A program made the translations under genes and the position numbers. Under the pieces are notes generated by a model. That model worked only from the letters and a program-made list of their open reading frames with translations. It had not been told where the DNA came from and made no database searches. A stretch of DNA of 64,000 nt from GCA-003244245 sp050699955 (GTDB lineage Bacteria; Actinomycetota; Actinomycetes; Mycobacteriales; Pseudonocardiaceae): assembly GCA_050699955.1 (NCBI GenBank), contig JBOHGD010000001.1:124001-188000 (forward strand), written 5' to 3'. Within the stretch, counting starts at the first letter, position 1; each line of letters starts with the position of its first letter. This document shows positions 24,376 through 32,271 of the stretch, in pieces.

Positions 24376-25002
24376 GTGACGACATGCGAGCCGGGGCCCC
24401 CCGAGGGCGGCGGGCCCCGGCTCGCTGTTGTGTCGGGGCCCTCCGGGGTCGGCAAGTCCAGCGTCGTCGCCGAGGTCCGCCGACTTTGTCCGCAGCTTTT
24501 CGTCAGCGTCTCGGTGACCACTCGATCGCCTCGCGAAGGGGAACGACCCGGCGAGGATTACCATTTCGTGGACGGCGCCACCTTCGCTGACCTGGTGCGC
24601 CGCGGGGAGCTGCTCGAACACGCTCAGTACGCGGGCAACTCCTACGGCACACCGGCCGGGCCGGTGCGGGCGGCGCTGGCCGCCGGTCGGTCAGCTCTGC
24701 TGGAGATCGAGTTGCAGGGTGCCCGGCAGGTGCGGGCGGCGATGCCGGATGCAGTGCTGGTGATGCTGGTGCCGCCGTCCTGGGAGGAGCTGGGCGGGCG
24801 GCTGTCGCACCGCGGCACCGAGAACCCCGCGGCACGGGAACGTCGCTTACAGGTTGCCCGCATCGAACTCGACGCCGCCGGCGAGTTCGATGCGGTGGTC
24901 GTGAACGACGATGTGCACCGTGCCGCCAAGGAATTGATATCCTTAACGGTCGGCACGACTACCGGACACTTCCGGGCTCGCGTGACCCCGGCCGACCTCT
25001 GA
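24376..25002 (+). CDS. gmk: Guanylate kinase
   Basis: This 208-residue enzyme phosphorylates GMP to GDP using ATP. The P-loop VVSGPSGVGKSSVVAEV lies near residues 17-33. The GMP-binding segment VSVTTRSPREGERPGEDYHF is followed by FADLVRRGELLEHAQYAGN. The lid and C-terminal helix end with NDDVHRAAKEL. GTG 24376 lies seven bases after the mihF stop. Confidence 0.95.
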   Translation: MTTCEPGPPEGGGPRLAVVSGPSGVGKSSVVAEVRRLCPQLFVSVSVTTRSPREGERPGEDYHFVDGATFADLVRRGELLEHAQYAGNSYGTPAGPVRAALAAGRSALLEIELQGARQVRAAMPDAVLVMLVPPSWEELGGRLSHRGTENPAARERRLQVARIELDAAGEFDAVVVNDDVHRAAKELISLTVGTTTGHFRARVTPADL

Positions 25003-25021
25003 AGGCATCTGGAGCGACTGA

Positions 25022-25312
25022 GTGAGCATTCCCGCCGAACTGGGCGCGCTGGGCGCGCCCTCGGTCATGGCCCCCGAGGGCATCACCAACCCTCCCATCG
25101 ACGACCTGCTGAGCAAGGTCAGCTCGAAGTACGCGCTGGTCATCTTCGCAGCGAAGCGGGCTCGTCAGATCAACGACTACTACGCGCAGCTCGGAGAGGG
25201 CCTGCTGGAGTACGTCGGCCCGCTGGTCGAGCCCGGGCCGAGGGAGAAGCCGCTCTCGATCTCGCTGCGTGAGATCCACGCCGGGCTGCTCGAGCACACC
25301 GAGGGCGAGTGA
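25022..25312 (+). CDS. rpoZ: RNA polymerase omega subunit
   Basis: This 96-residue protein has ITNPPIDDLLSKVSSKYALV and IFAAKRARQINDYYAQLGEG, the conserved core of omega that wraps the beta' C-terminus and promotes RNA polymerase assembly. GTG 25022 begins it, and the stop overlaps the coaBC GTG by four bases. The gmk-rpoZ-coaBC-metK order is conserved in actinobacteria. Confidence 0.95.
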   Translation: MSIPAELGALGAPSVMAPEGITNPPIDDLLSKVSSKYALVIFAAKRARQINDYYAQLGEGLLEYVGPLVEPGPREKPLSISLREIHAGLLEHTEGE

Positions 25313-26553
25313 CCCACGCCGTCCCCGTCCCGCCGGGACAACTCCGACAGATCGTTCTCGGCGTCGGGGGCGGCATCGCCGCTTACAAAGCATGCGAGGT
25401 GCTGCGCCGGCTCACCGAGGCGGGCCATCAGGTCCGGGTCGTTCCCACCGAGGCGGCGCTGCAGTTCGTCGGCGCGGCCACCTGGGAGGCACTGTCCGGA
25501 TCTGCGGTGCGCCATAGCGTCTTCGCTGATGTTCCCGACGTGCCGCACGTGCGGCTGGGCCAGACCGCCGATCTGGTGCTGGTCGTCCCGGCGACCGCGG
25601 ACCTGCTGGCCCGCGCCGCGCACGGGCAGGCCGACGATCTGCTGACCGCCATGTTGCTGACCGTTCGCGGCCCGGTGCTCCTGGTTCCCGCGATGCACAC
25701 CGAGATGTGGGAACACCCCGCGACGATGCACAACGTCGAGGTCCTGCGCTCCCGCGGAACCATCGTCGCCGAGCCGGCTCGCGGGCGGCTGACCGGTACC
25801 GACTCCGGAGTGGGCCGACTGCCGGAGCCCGTGGAGATCGTCGATCTGGCCACTCTGTTGTTGCATCGCCATGATGCGCTTCCCCGAGATCTCGTCGGCC
25901 GGCATGTCGTGGTCTCCGCAGGAGGTACCCGGGAGCCGCTGGACCCGGTCCGTTTTCTGGGCAACCGGTCCTCGGGTCGGCAGGGTTATGCGCTCGCCCA
26001 GGTCGCGGCGCAGCGCGGGGCCCGGGTGACGCTGGTGGCGACGCATACCGCCGACCTGGCCGATCCGGCCGGGGCCGAGGTGGTCCGGGTGGGCACCGCG
26101 CAGCAGCTGGGGGAGACCGTGCTCAAGGCCGCAGCGGAGGCCGACGCGGTGGTGATGGCGGCCGCCGTGGCGGACTTCCGCCCGACCAGCCCGCGACCGG
26201 ACAAGATCAAGAAGTTCGGGTCGGAACCGGAGCCGATCTCGCTCACCGTCAATCCGGACGTCCTGGCCGAACTGGTGCTACGACGCCCGGAGGGCCAGAT
26301 CGTCGTCGGTTTCGCGGCCGAGACCGGCGACGCCGACGGTGACGTGCTGGCGCACGCCCGGGCGAAGCTCGCCCGCAAGGGCTGCGATCTGCTGGTGGTC
26401 AATGCGGTCGGAGACGGCCGGGCCTTCGATGTCGAGCACAACTCAGGCTGGCTGCTCGGCGCCGACGGTGTGCAGACCGAGTTGCCCGACGGGCCCAAGG
26501 TTCTGCTGGCCGCGCGGGTGTGGGACGCGGTCAGCGCTCGGCTCAAGGGCTGA
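25309..26553 (+). CDS. coaBC: Bifunctional phosphopantothenoylcysteine decarboxylase/synthetase
   Basis: This 414-residue bifunctional protein carries out two consecutive steps of coenzyme A synthesis. The N-terminal flavoprotein CoaC domain starts IVLGVGGGIAAYKACEVLRR and includes LVVPATADLLARAAHGQADD, PAMHTEMWEHPATMHNVEVL and the catalytic HxxM region. The C-terminal CoaB domain begins VVVSAGGTREPLDPVRFLGN and has AAVADFRPTSPRPDKIKK, the site for CTP-dependent ligation of phosphopantothenate with cysteine. Start GTG 25309 overlaps the rpoZ stop. Confidence 0.95.
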   Translation: MTHAVPVPPGQLRQIVLGVGGGIAAYKACEVLRRLTEAGHQVRVVPTEAALQFVGAATWEALSGSAVRHSVFADVPDVPHVRLGQTADLVLVVPATADLLARAAHGQADDLLTAMLLTVRGPVLLVPAMHTEMWEHPATMHNVEVLRSRGTIVAEPARGRLTGTDSGVGRLPEPVEIVDLATLLLHRHDALPRDLVGRHVVVSAGGTREPLDPVRFLGNRSSGRQGYALAQVAAQRGARVTLVATHTADLADPAGAEVVRVGTAQQLGETVLKAAAEADAVVMAAAVADFRPTSPRPDKIKKFGSEPEPISLTVNPDVLAELVLRRPEGQIVVGFAAETGDADGDVLAHARAKLARKGCDLLVVNAVGDGRAFDVEHNSGWLLGADGVQTELPDGPKVLLAARVWDAVSARLKG

Positions 26554-26637
26554 GCCGGACCGTCGCCGATTCCCGGCGTGGCTGCCGCGGCCTCGGTAGG
26601 CTCCGATGAGCAGGTGTACTCCAGTGAAAGGGAACCC

Positions 26638-27831
26638 GTGAGCTGTCGACTGTTCACCTCCGAGTCGGTTACCGAGGGGCACCCGGACAAGATGTGCGAC
26701 GCGATCAGCGATTCGGTGCTGGACGCGTTGTTGGCCCAGGATCCCCGTAGCCGCGTCGCGGTGGAGACCATGGTCACCACCGGGCAGGTGCATGTCGCGG
26801 GAGAGGTCACTACGCGGGCCTACGCGGACATTCCCGGCATCGTGCGGGACACGGTGCTCGAGATCGGTTACGACTCCTCGGCCAAGGGGTTCGACGGGAA
26901 CTCCTGCGGAGTGAGCGTCTCGATCGGTGCGCAGTCCCCGGACATCGGACAGGGTGTCGACCTCGGCTACGAGAGCCGGGTGGAGGGCTTCGGTGACGAG
27001 ATCGGCCGGCAAGGCGCAGGTGACCAGGGGCTGATGTTCGGCTACGCCTGCACCGACACGCCGGAGCTGATGCCGCTGCCGATCGCGCTGGCACACCGGT
27101 TGGCTCTGCGGCTGACCGAGGTCCGCAAGCAGGGTGTGCTGCCCTACCTGCGGCCGGACGGCAAGACCCAGGTGACCATCGAGTACGCCGGTGACCAGGC
27201 GGTCAGACTGGACACAGTCGTCGTCTCCACGCAGCACGCCGCAGACATCGACCTGGAGCAGATGCTCGCTGTCGACGTGCGCGAGCAGGTGGTCGGACCG
27301 GAGATCGCCGGGCTGGAGCTGGATGTCTCCGACGTGCGGTTGCTGGTCAACCCTACCGGCCGGTTCGTCATCGGTGGCCCGATGGGGGATGCGGGCCTGA
27401 CCGGCCGCAAGATCATCGTCGACACGTACGGCGGGATGGCCCGGCACGGCGGGGGCGCCTTCTCCGGTAAGGACCCGTCGAAGGTGGACCGTTCCGCGGC
27501 CTACGCGATGCGCTGGGTGGCCAAGAACGCGGTAGCCGCCGGGCTGGCCACTCGGATCGAGGTACAGGTGGCCTACGCGATCGGCAAGGCCTCGCCGGTG
27601 GGGCTGTTCGTGGAGACCTTCGGCACCGAGACGGTGGACCCGATGAAGATCCAGGCTGCCATCAACGAAGTGTTCGACTTGCGGCCGGGCGCGTTGATCC
27701 GGGACCTGGACCTGCTGCGACCGATCTACGCGCGGACCGCTGCCTACGGTCATTTCGGCCGGACGGACCTGGACCTGCCGTGGGAGCACACCGACCGCGC
27801 CGACGCGCTGAAGGCCGCGGCTGGAGCCTGA
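26638..27831 (+). CDS. metK: S-adenosylmethionine synthetase
   Basis: The 397-residue enzyme makes SAM from methionine and ATP. I start it at GTG 26638, after GAAAGGGA; the frame is open 20 codons upstream but similarity begins at SCRLFTSESVTEGHPDKMCD. Other signatures are GAGDQGLMFGYACTDTPELM (ATP-binding) and GGGAFSGKDPSKVDRSAAY (P-loop-like). No SAM riboswitch is seen in the 84-base leader. In related genomes priA normally follows at once. Here 14 kb of accessory DNA separate metK from priA. Confidence 0.96.
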   Translation: MSCRLFTSESVTEGHPDKMCDAISDSVLDALLAQDPRSRVAVETMVTTGQVHVAGEVTTRAYADIPGIVRDTVLEIGYDSSAKGFDGNSCGVSVSIGAQSPDIGQGVDLGYESRVEGFGDEIGRQGAGDQGLMFGYACTDTPELMPLPIALAHRLALRLTEVRKQGVLPYLRPDGKTQVTIEYAGDQAVRLDTVVVSTQHAADIDLEQMLAVDVREQVVGPEIAGLELDVSDVRLLVNPTGRFVIGGPMGDAGLTGRKIIVDTYGGMARHGGGAFSGKDPSKVDRSAAYAMRWVAKNAVAAGLATRIEVQVAYAIGKASPVGLFVETFGTETVDPMKIQAAINEVFDLRPGALIRDLDLLRPIYARTAAYGHFGRTDLDLPWEHTDRADALKAAAGA

Positions 27832-27913
27832 CTGGGCACGGGCGGCGCTTCTCCGATTGGTATCACCTTCCCGCGAGGAGCGGTGCTCACAATGCAACAG
27901 GAGACCACGCACG

Positions 27914-28753
27914 GTGTCCGAGAATCGCGAACCTGCAGAGCCTACTTCCGGCAGAGGTCGCCTCAGCCTTCGAGCTGACTGCGAGCGCTGCTTCGCGCTG
28001 TGCTGTGTCGCCCCGGCTTTCTCAGCCTCGGCAGACTTCGCGATCGACAAGGACGCCGGGCAAGCCTGTCCCAATCTGCGATCGGACTTCCGCTGCGGCA
28101 TTCACGCACGCCTCAGGCAGCAGGGCTTTCCGGGTTGCACCGTGTACGACTGCTTCGGCGCGGGGCAAAAGGTCTCCCAGGTCACCTTCGGCGGACGGGA
28201 TTGGCGGCGGGCTCCGCGAACCGCACAGCAGATGTTCGAGGTGTTCCCGATCATGCGGCAACTCCATGAGCTGCTCTGGTATCTGACCGAAGCGCTGACG
28301 CTGCCACCAGCCCGCCCGCTGCACGGTGAGCTCACTCGCGCGCTCGACGAGACCGAGCGCCTCACGCACAGCAGTCCCGGCTCTCTCCTGGAACTGGACA
28401 TGGCGGCACACCGACGAGACCTCAATGCCCTACTGCTACGCACGAGCGAACTCGTGCGAGCCGAAGTCCGGCACCAGAAGAAGGATCACAGAGGCACTGA
28501 CCTCATCGGGGCCGACCTCAGAGGCGCTGACCTCAGAGGCGCCAACTTGAGGGGGGCATACCTCATTGGGGCCGACCTCAGCGGCGCTGATCTGAGAGTG
28601 GCCGACCTTATCGGGGCCGACTTCAGAGATGCAGATCTCAGAGCTGCCGACCTCACCGAGAGTATCTTCCTCATCCAGTCCCAGCTCGATGCGGCGAAGG
28701 GCGATACCGACACGAAGTTACCGCCGTCGCTCACTCGCCCGACGCATTGGTAG
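27914..28753 (+). CDS. Pentapeptide-repeat protein with a cysteine-rich N-terminal domain
   Basis: The 279-residue protein starts at GTG 27914, following AGGAGA. Residues about 22-75 form a cysteine-rich segment (CERCFALCC, then ACPNLRSDFRCGIH and GCTVYDCFGAG) that probably binds a metal or cluster. A helical middle (MRQLHELLWYLTEALTLP) follows. Residues about 195-260 have about a dozen A(D/N)L-x-x pentapeptide repeats, such as GADLRGADLRGANLRGAYLI, predicted to form a right-handed beta-helix. Pentapeptide proteins include DNA mimics and fluoroquinolone-protection proteins, but the Cys-rich type has no known biochemical role. It is the first gene of the island beside metK. Confidence 0.85.
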   Translation: MSENREPAEPTSGRGRLSLRADCERCFALCCVAPAFSASADFAIDKDAGQACPNLRSDFRCGIHARLRQQGFPGCTVYDCFGAGQKVSQVTFGGRDWRRAPRTAQQMFEVFPIMRQLHELLWYLTEALTLPPARPLHGELTRALDETERLTHSSPGSLLELDMAAHRRDLNALLLRTSELVRAEVRHQKKDHRGTDLIGADLRGADLRGANLRGAYLIGADLSGADLRVADLIGADFRDADLRAADLTESIFLIQSQLDAAKGDTDTKLPPSLTRPTHW

Positions 28754-28957
28754 CCACCGCGGTTCGCGATCGGTCAGCGGGTCCACCTGCCTACTGAGCG
28801 GGTCGGCCGGGTCACCGAACTCGCCGCGGCCGAGCAGTACTGTTGCGCCTTTTTCGACTTCAACCTTCGGCTGACCGGAGGATGCCTGCAGCTCGAGATC
28901 CGCGCCCGGGCCAACGCTGCATCGCTGTTGGCCGACGTGTTCGGTACTGCCGACTGA
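28754..28957 (+). pseudogene. C-terminal fragment of a regulator-like protein (MerR-associated tail)
   Basis: In the same frame as the preceding gene, just after its stop, the sequence encodes about 67 residues, including RVGRVTELAAAEQYCCAFFD and FNLRLTGGCLQLEIRARANA, ending at the stop 28955-28957. The AAAEQxCCxFFxFxLRL pattern resembles the C-terminal tail of some actinobacterial MerR-type heavy-metal regulators and related small proteins, from memory. No start codon or DNA-binding domain remains, so it reads as a 5'-truncated remnant. Confidence 0.45.
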
Positions 28958-29030
28958 TCTCCCGCCCGCCGGCCCGGTACCGGCCCGACCGGTTCGACGT
29001 GAGGGGTGCCCTGATCTGCCTTGCCCGGGA

Positions 29031-29501
29031 TTACCTTCCCGCGAGTATCGCTTTCGCCAAGCGAGTGACCCGAGTTGCACGTTGTGCCGGGGTGGGCTGG
29101 CGGATTGTGAGGGGTCGCTGCTGCTCGCCTGGGACGTGCAGTGCCGACGGAGCCGGGAAGGTCCGGGTGGGCGCGCCGGGATGAGCCGGGTGCACCAGGT
29201 GTAGCAGGGCTCGCAGCGTCGGTTCGGCGGGCCCCTCGTAGGCCCATACCGCCAGCTGCGGGGCGAAGACGTCGACCGGCTTCGGAACCCGCGCCGCCGT
29301 GATCCGCTCGTAGGTGCGGATGGTGACCAGGTCGACGTAGCCCGGCCATTCGTAGTACGCCAGCAGTGCCGCCGGGTTGTCGCGGGGTCCGCAGCAGTAG
29401 CGGATGAACCCCTCCTCGACGAGATCACGGTGCAGCTGCTCCAGCTGCGGTGTCATCAGCGCACCGGCGTCCGCGCCGCGGCTGAGTTCGCTACGGATCA
29501 C
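29031..29501 (-). CDS. Conserved hypothetical protein
   Basis: The 156-residue protein includes EEGFIRYCCGPRDNPAALLA, EWPGYVDLVTIRTYERITAA, LAVWAYEGPAEPTLRALLHL and a basic C-terminal tail. I recognise it as a family recurring in actinomycete accessory regions but know of no function. There is no signal peptide or membrane segment. It is the last gene of a leftward group (30044, 29936, 29501) with short gaps, opposite the XRE regulator. GC and codon pattern are good, so it is a real gene. Confidence 0.7.
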   Translation of the reverse strand: MIRSELSRGADAGALMTPQLEQLHRDLVEEGFIRYCCGPRDNPAALLAYYEWPGYVDLVTIRTYERITAARVPKPVDVFAPQLAVWAYEGPAEPTLRALLHLVHPAHPGAPTRTFPAPSALHVPGEQQRPLTIRQPTPAQRATRVTRLAKAILAGR

Positions 29502-29537
29502 GACCTGCCGATCTCGCGGAGGTTGCTGAACGGGTCC

Positions 29538-29936
29538 TCACCGGTCTTCATTGGATAACCCCAACGGGGTGAACGGTGCCGTGTCCGGACCGCCCTCGGC
29601 CGACGGCGCGACTCGGCGGATCACCGCGACCCACCGTGACGGGCGCTGCGCCAGCACGACCTTCTCGCGTCTCTCGCGGTCCAGCCGCTTCGCAATCTCC
29701 TGTACTGACACGGCCGACACGATCGCCCGGCCGGTCGGCGCATGCCGGGGCCGCCGAGTGGCGCGCCCCGGTGCCGCCCGAATGCCGCCGGTTTGGCGCC
29801 GTTCGCGCCAGACGGTGACACCCCACCACCCGAACAGGACGGCATCCACTGCCCACACCACGCCGAGCGCGAGCAGGAACCAGGGGGATTCCGACCCCGG
29901 CAGGCAGTTCCCGGCCGCGCACCCCGGCCGCGACAC
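29538..29936 (-). CDS. Small membrane-anchored hypothetical protein
   Basis: This 132-residue protein has one strong membrane segment near the N-terminus, PWFLLALGVVWAVDAVLFGW (about residues 18-37). A basic linker and a helix SVQEIAKRLDRERREKVVLA in the cytoplasm follow. The start is taken as GTG 29936. A competing ORF in a shifted frame (29548-29946) lacks the hydrophobic segment and is rejected. Function unknown; it is probably co-transcribed with the 156-residue protein downstream. Confidence 0.6.
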   Translation of the reverse strand: MSRPGCAAGNCLPGSESPWFLLALGVVWAVDAVLFGWWGVTVWRERRQTGGIRAAPGRATRRPRHAPTGRAIVSAVSVQEIAKRLDRERREKVVLAQRPSRWVAVIRRVAPSAEGGPDTAPFTPLGLSNEDR

Positions 29937-29942
29937 ACGCGT

Positions 29943-30044
29943 TCACCGCGCGACCGGCCAGGCCCGCACCACGGCACCGACCGCGGAGTCCCGGATCGCC
30001 GTCCAGTCCACGCCTGCTGGGTTCGTCCTCGTAACAGCGCTCAT
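29943..30044 (-). CDS. Very small ORF (33 residues) heading the leftward operon
   Basis: ATG 30044 follows GGGGAGATCAC, a good ribosome-binding site, and encodes MSAVTRTNPAGVDWTAIRDS and then AVGAVVRAWPVAR. The stop lies only six bases before the next GTG, suggesting coupling. It may be a leader peptide or an unrecognised small protein; it is too short to judge by composition. Confidence 0.45.
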   Translation of the reverse strand: MSAVTRTNPAGVDWTAIRDSAVGAVVRAWPVAR

Positions 30045-30246
30045 GTGATCTCCCCGTGTTGTGGTCGCCCGTGGCGCGACCGAGGGGCGTTCATGAGCCG
30101 CGCCACGGGCCTGACCGTGATCACAGCGGCAGTGCTGGACCAGCTCCACCAGGTGGTGCGGTAGCGCGGGCAACGGTGGAGTTTGCAGGTGACGGGTGGT
30201 AACGGGCCGCTCCCGTTCTGTCAGTGGGTGCCGCTACGGTGATCCA

Positions 30247-31704
30247 ATGACAACCAAGGGGAGTCGAGCGGAGTGCCCAGAGTGCGGGGCGCGGCTGCGC
30301 CGAGGCCAGCCGGTCGGCGCGGTGTGTGATCCCTGCCTGCGTAAAGGTCCCCGGTTCGCCCTGCCCCCCGGCTTCTATGACGCGCAGCCCGTGGCGGCCG
30401 CGTTGGCGGTGTACGACTTCGGCACCGTGTTTCTGGCGATCCGAGCTGAGCAGCGCTGGTCCCAGGAACGGCTTGGTGAGTTCGTCGGCATCGACCAGGC
30501 CCGGATCTCCGAGATCGAGCGTGGCGTGCGGCAACTGCGCGACGTGCGTCTGGTGGCGAAACTCGCCGCCAAGTGCGCGATCCCAGCGGTCAAACTCGGG
30601 TTCAGCGCGGTTACCGTGGGCGGTGGGGCCAACGGGAAGGGCAGTTGGGTGGAACGCAGAGACTTCATTCAGCGAGTGGCTGGCATGACCCTCGGCTTCG
30701 GCACGGCAGGGATCGACCTCGACCGGCTCAACGCTCTGCTACCGCAGGCCGATCCCACCGGGACCCGCCATGTTGGTGTATCCGATGTGGAGGCCATCGA
30801 GCAGGCCACCGCCGCGTTCCGGAAGCTCGACAGCGTGCACGGCGGTGGAGTGCCCCGAGCCGCGGCGATCGCCCAGCTCCAGTCCACGCTCCCGCTGCTG
30901 GGTGCCGAGAGCACACCGGACGTGCGATCCCGACTGCTCGTCGCGGTCGGCAACCTCGCGATGCAAGCCGGATGGATGAGCCACGACGTGCAGGACCACG
31001 ACGCCGCACACAGGCTGTGGCTGATCGGCTTGGAACTCGCCCGCGAAACCGACGACCCGCGTGGCCCGGACCTGATCGTGTGCATGTTGATGGACATGAC
31101 CGCCCAGGCACTGGCACTGGGCCGACCGGACGAGGCCAAGCGGCTGGTGCAGCTCGGCCACGCCACCGTCGCCGACGGAGCGCACCCGGTGGCGGCGTCG
31201 ACGCACAGCTTCCTGGCGCACAACCAGGCCCGGACGCACGCCGCACAGGGCGACGTGGCCGCCTGTGAGCGCGCGCTCGGGCAGGTGGTGGAGCGGTTCG
31301 GTGTCGCCGACCCGGACACCGCCGCTCCGTGGGCCGCGGCGATCGACCCGTCGGCACTCGAAGGCTGGCAGGGTTGGGCCCGCTACGAGCTGGCCGCCGT
31401 CACTCGCGACCCCCGCATCGCCAGCCAGGCGGTGCCCCTGCTGCGGCACGTCATCAGCCACTTCCCCGCCAGCCACGCCCGGACCCGGGCGCTGAACATG
31501 ACCGAGCTCACCGGGGCGCACGCGCTCGCCGGGGACGCGGACACGGCCGTGAGCGTCGGCCACCAGGCCATCGACGCCGGGATGGGCCTGTCTTCCCAGC
31601 GCATCCGCATCGGGCTGCGTGCGCTCCACGGCGTGCTGGAGCCGATGCACACCAGTGCAGGAGTCGCTGAGCTGCGCGAACGCCTCGCCGCCACTGCGGC
31701 GTAG
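30247..31704 (+). CDS. XRE-family transcriptional regulator with TPR-like C-terminal domain
   Basis: This 485-residue protein starts at ATG 30247. Residues 8-35 hold two CxxC pairs (CPECG and CDPC), a small zinc-ribbon-like motif. A helix-turn-helix lies at about 65-120, with AEQRWSQERLGEFVGIDQAR and ISEIERGVRQL. The remaining 350 residues are alpha-helical with TPR-like pairs (for example AAHRLWLIGLELARETDD). This layout is common in actinomycete regulators that sense a small ligand or peptide. It is divergent from the leftward small genes and 240 bases upstream of the graspetide genes, so it may control either set. Confidence 0.82.
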   Translation: MTTKGSRAECPECGARLRRGQPVGAVCDPCLRKGPRFALPPGFYDAQPVAAALAVYDFGTVFLAIRAEQRWSQERLGEFVGIDQARISEIERGVRQLRDVRLVAKLAAKCAIPAVKLGFSAVTVGGGANGKGSWVERRDFIQRVAGMTLGFGTAGIDLDRLNALLPQADPTGTRHVGVSDVEAIEQATAAFRKLDSVHGGGVPRAAAIAQLQSTLPLLGAESTPDVRSRLLVAVGNLAMQAGWMSHDVQDHDAAHRLWLIGLELARETDDPRGPDLIVCMLMDMTAQALALGRPDEAKRLVQLGHATVADGAHPVAASTHSFLAHNQARTHAAQGDVAACERALGQVVERFGVADPDTAAPWAAAIDPSALEGWQGWARYELAAVTRDPRIASQAVPLLRHVISHFPASHARTRALNMTELTGAHALAGDADTAVSVGHQAIDAGMGLSSQRIRIGLRALHGVLEPMHTSAGVAELRERLAATAA

Positions 31705-31826
31705 CTATCCCCACTATTCGAGCGGTCGCGAGGAGTCGGCGGCATAGACCTGGCGCGAAAGTGTCCCTCTACCACACGAAGACGCATTCGGGAAGGGCAC
31801 CCGGCGATAGCCGTATCGCAGTAAGT

Positions 31827-31864
31827 TACGAGCGTGCGGTGCGATCGGGTACGAGCGACACGCT
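31827..31864. promoter_or_regulatory. Direct and inverted repeats upstream of the graspetide precursor
   Basis: TACGAGCG occurs at 31827-31834 and 31850-31857, start to start 23 bases (about two helical turns). AGCGTG (31831-31836) and CACGCT (31859-31864) form an overlapping inverted repeat. Lying 80-120 bases before the precursor ATG, this is a plausible operator, perhaps for the XRE protein. No clear -10/-35 was assigned. Confidence 0.35.
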
Positions 31865-31944
31865 GCGGCTGGCGTTACCGATGGCCGCTACCGCTGCCTG
31901 AGAGAGGAAGCACGGCAGGGTGTTGAGGAAGGGGGGTGGGATCG

Positions 31945-32271
31945 ATGGCTCGGTATCGGGGTGATCCGTTGGCATCGGTGGCGGCGCGGTTCCCGCTGTC
32001 GACCTCGCCGTTCGCGGTGACTCCCGACGGTGGTGCGCCGTCGGGCCCGGTGACCCGGCCGTGGGGGCTGCGGTGGTTGCGGCCCATTCCGGTCGGTGTT
32101 GCACCGGCTTACCGGTATTGCCCGATACGTCAGGTGGCCGTGGCTGCGGATGGCAGTGGGCTGCGGTGGATGGACAGCGAGGGGCAGCAGTGGTCCTCCA
32201 TTGCCGAGCGCGATGGCGACGAGGGGCCTTCAGAGGATTATGGCTGGGATACCAGCGGGGACGTGAGTTGA
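31945..32271 (+). CDS. tgmA: Putative ATP-grasp-modified RiPP precursor (graspetide precursor)
   Basis: The 108-residue protein starts at ATG 31945 after a GGAAGGGGGGTGGG ribosome-binding site; a GTG nine bases upstream is less likely. The leader region has RFPLSTSPFAV and the motif RPWGLRWLRPIP (about residues 40-52), which fits the conserved RPxGL element of actinobacterial ATP-grasp-target peptides. The C-terminus is the likely core. After GLRWMDSEGQQWSSIAERDG it continues DEGPSEDYGWDTSGDVS, with Ser/Thr side chains that could be esterified to the many Asp/Glu residues. An Asp-Gly step (in ERDGDEG) would suit aspartimide formation. The stop overlaps the ligase start by one base (TGATG), so precursor and enzymes are co-expressed. 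Linkages are not predictable. Confidence 0.8.
   Translation: MARYRGDPLASVAARFPLSTSPFAVTPDGGAPSGPVTRPWGLRWLRPIPVGVAPAYRYCPIRQVAVAADGSGLRWMDSEGQQWSSIAERDGDEGPSEDYGWDTSGDVS

Noticed and set aside
26554..26637. SAM riboswitch in the metK leader
   Set aside because: The 84-base leader shows no conserved SAM-I or SAM-II features by eye.
28774..29349. Minus-strand ORF overlapping the regulator remnant and the conserved hypothetical protein
   Set aside because: It is a shifted-frame shadow of the 29031-29501 gene with no recognisable sequence of its own.
29548..29946. Alternative reading frame for the small membrane protein
   Set aside because: It overlaps almost completely but lacks the hydrophobic segment and the helical C-terminus; the frame ending at 29538 is better.
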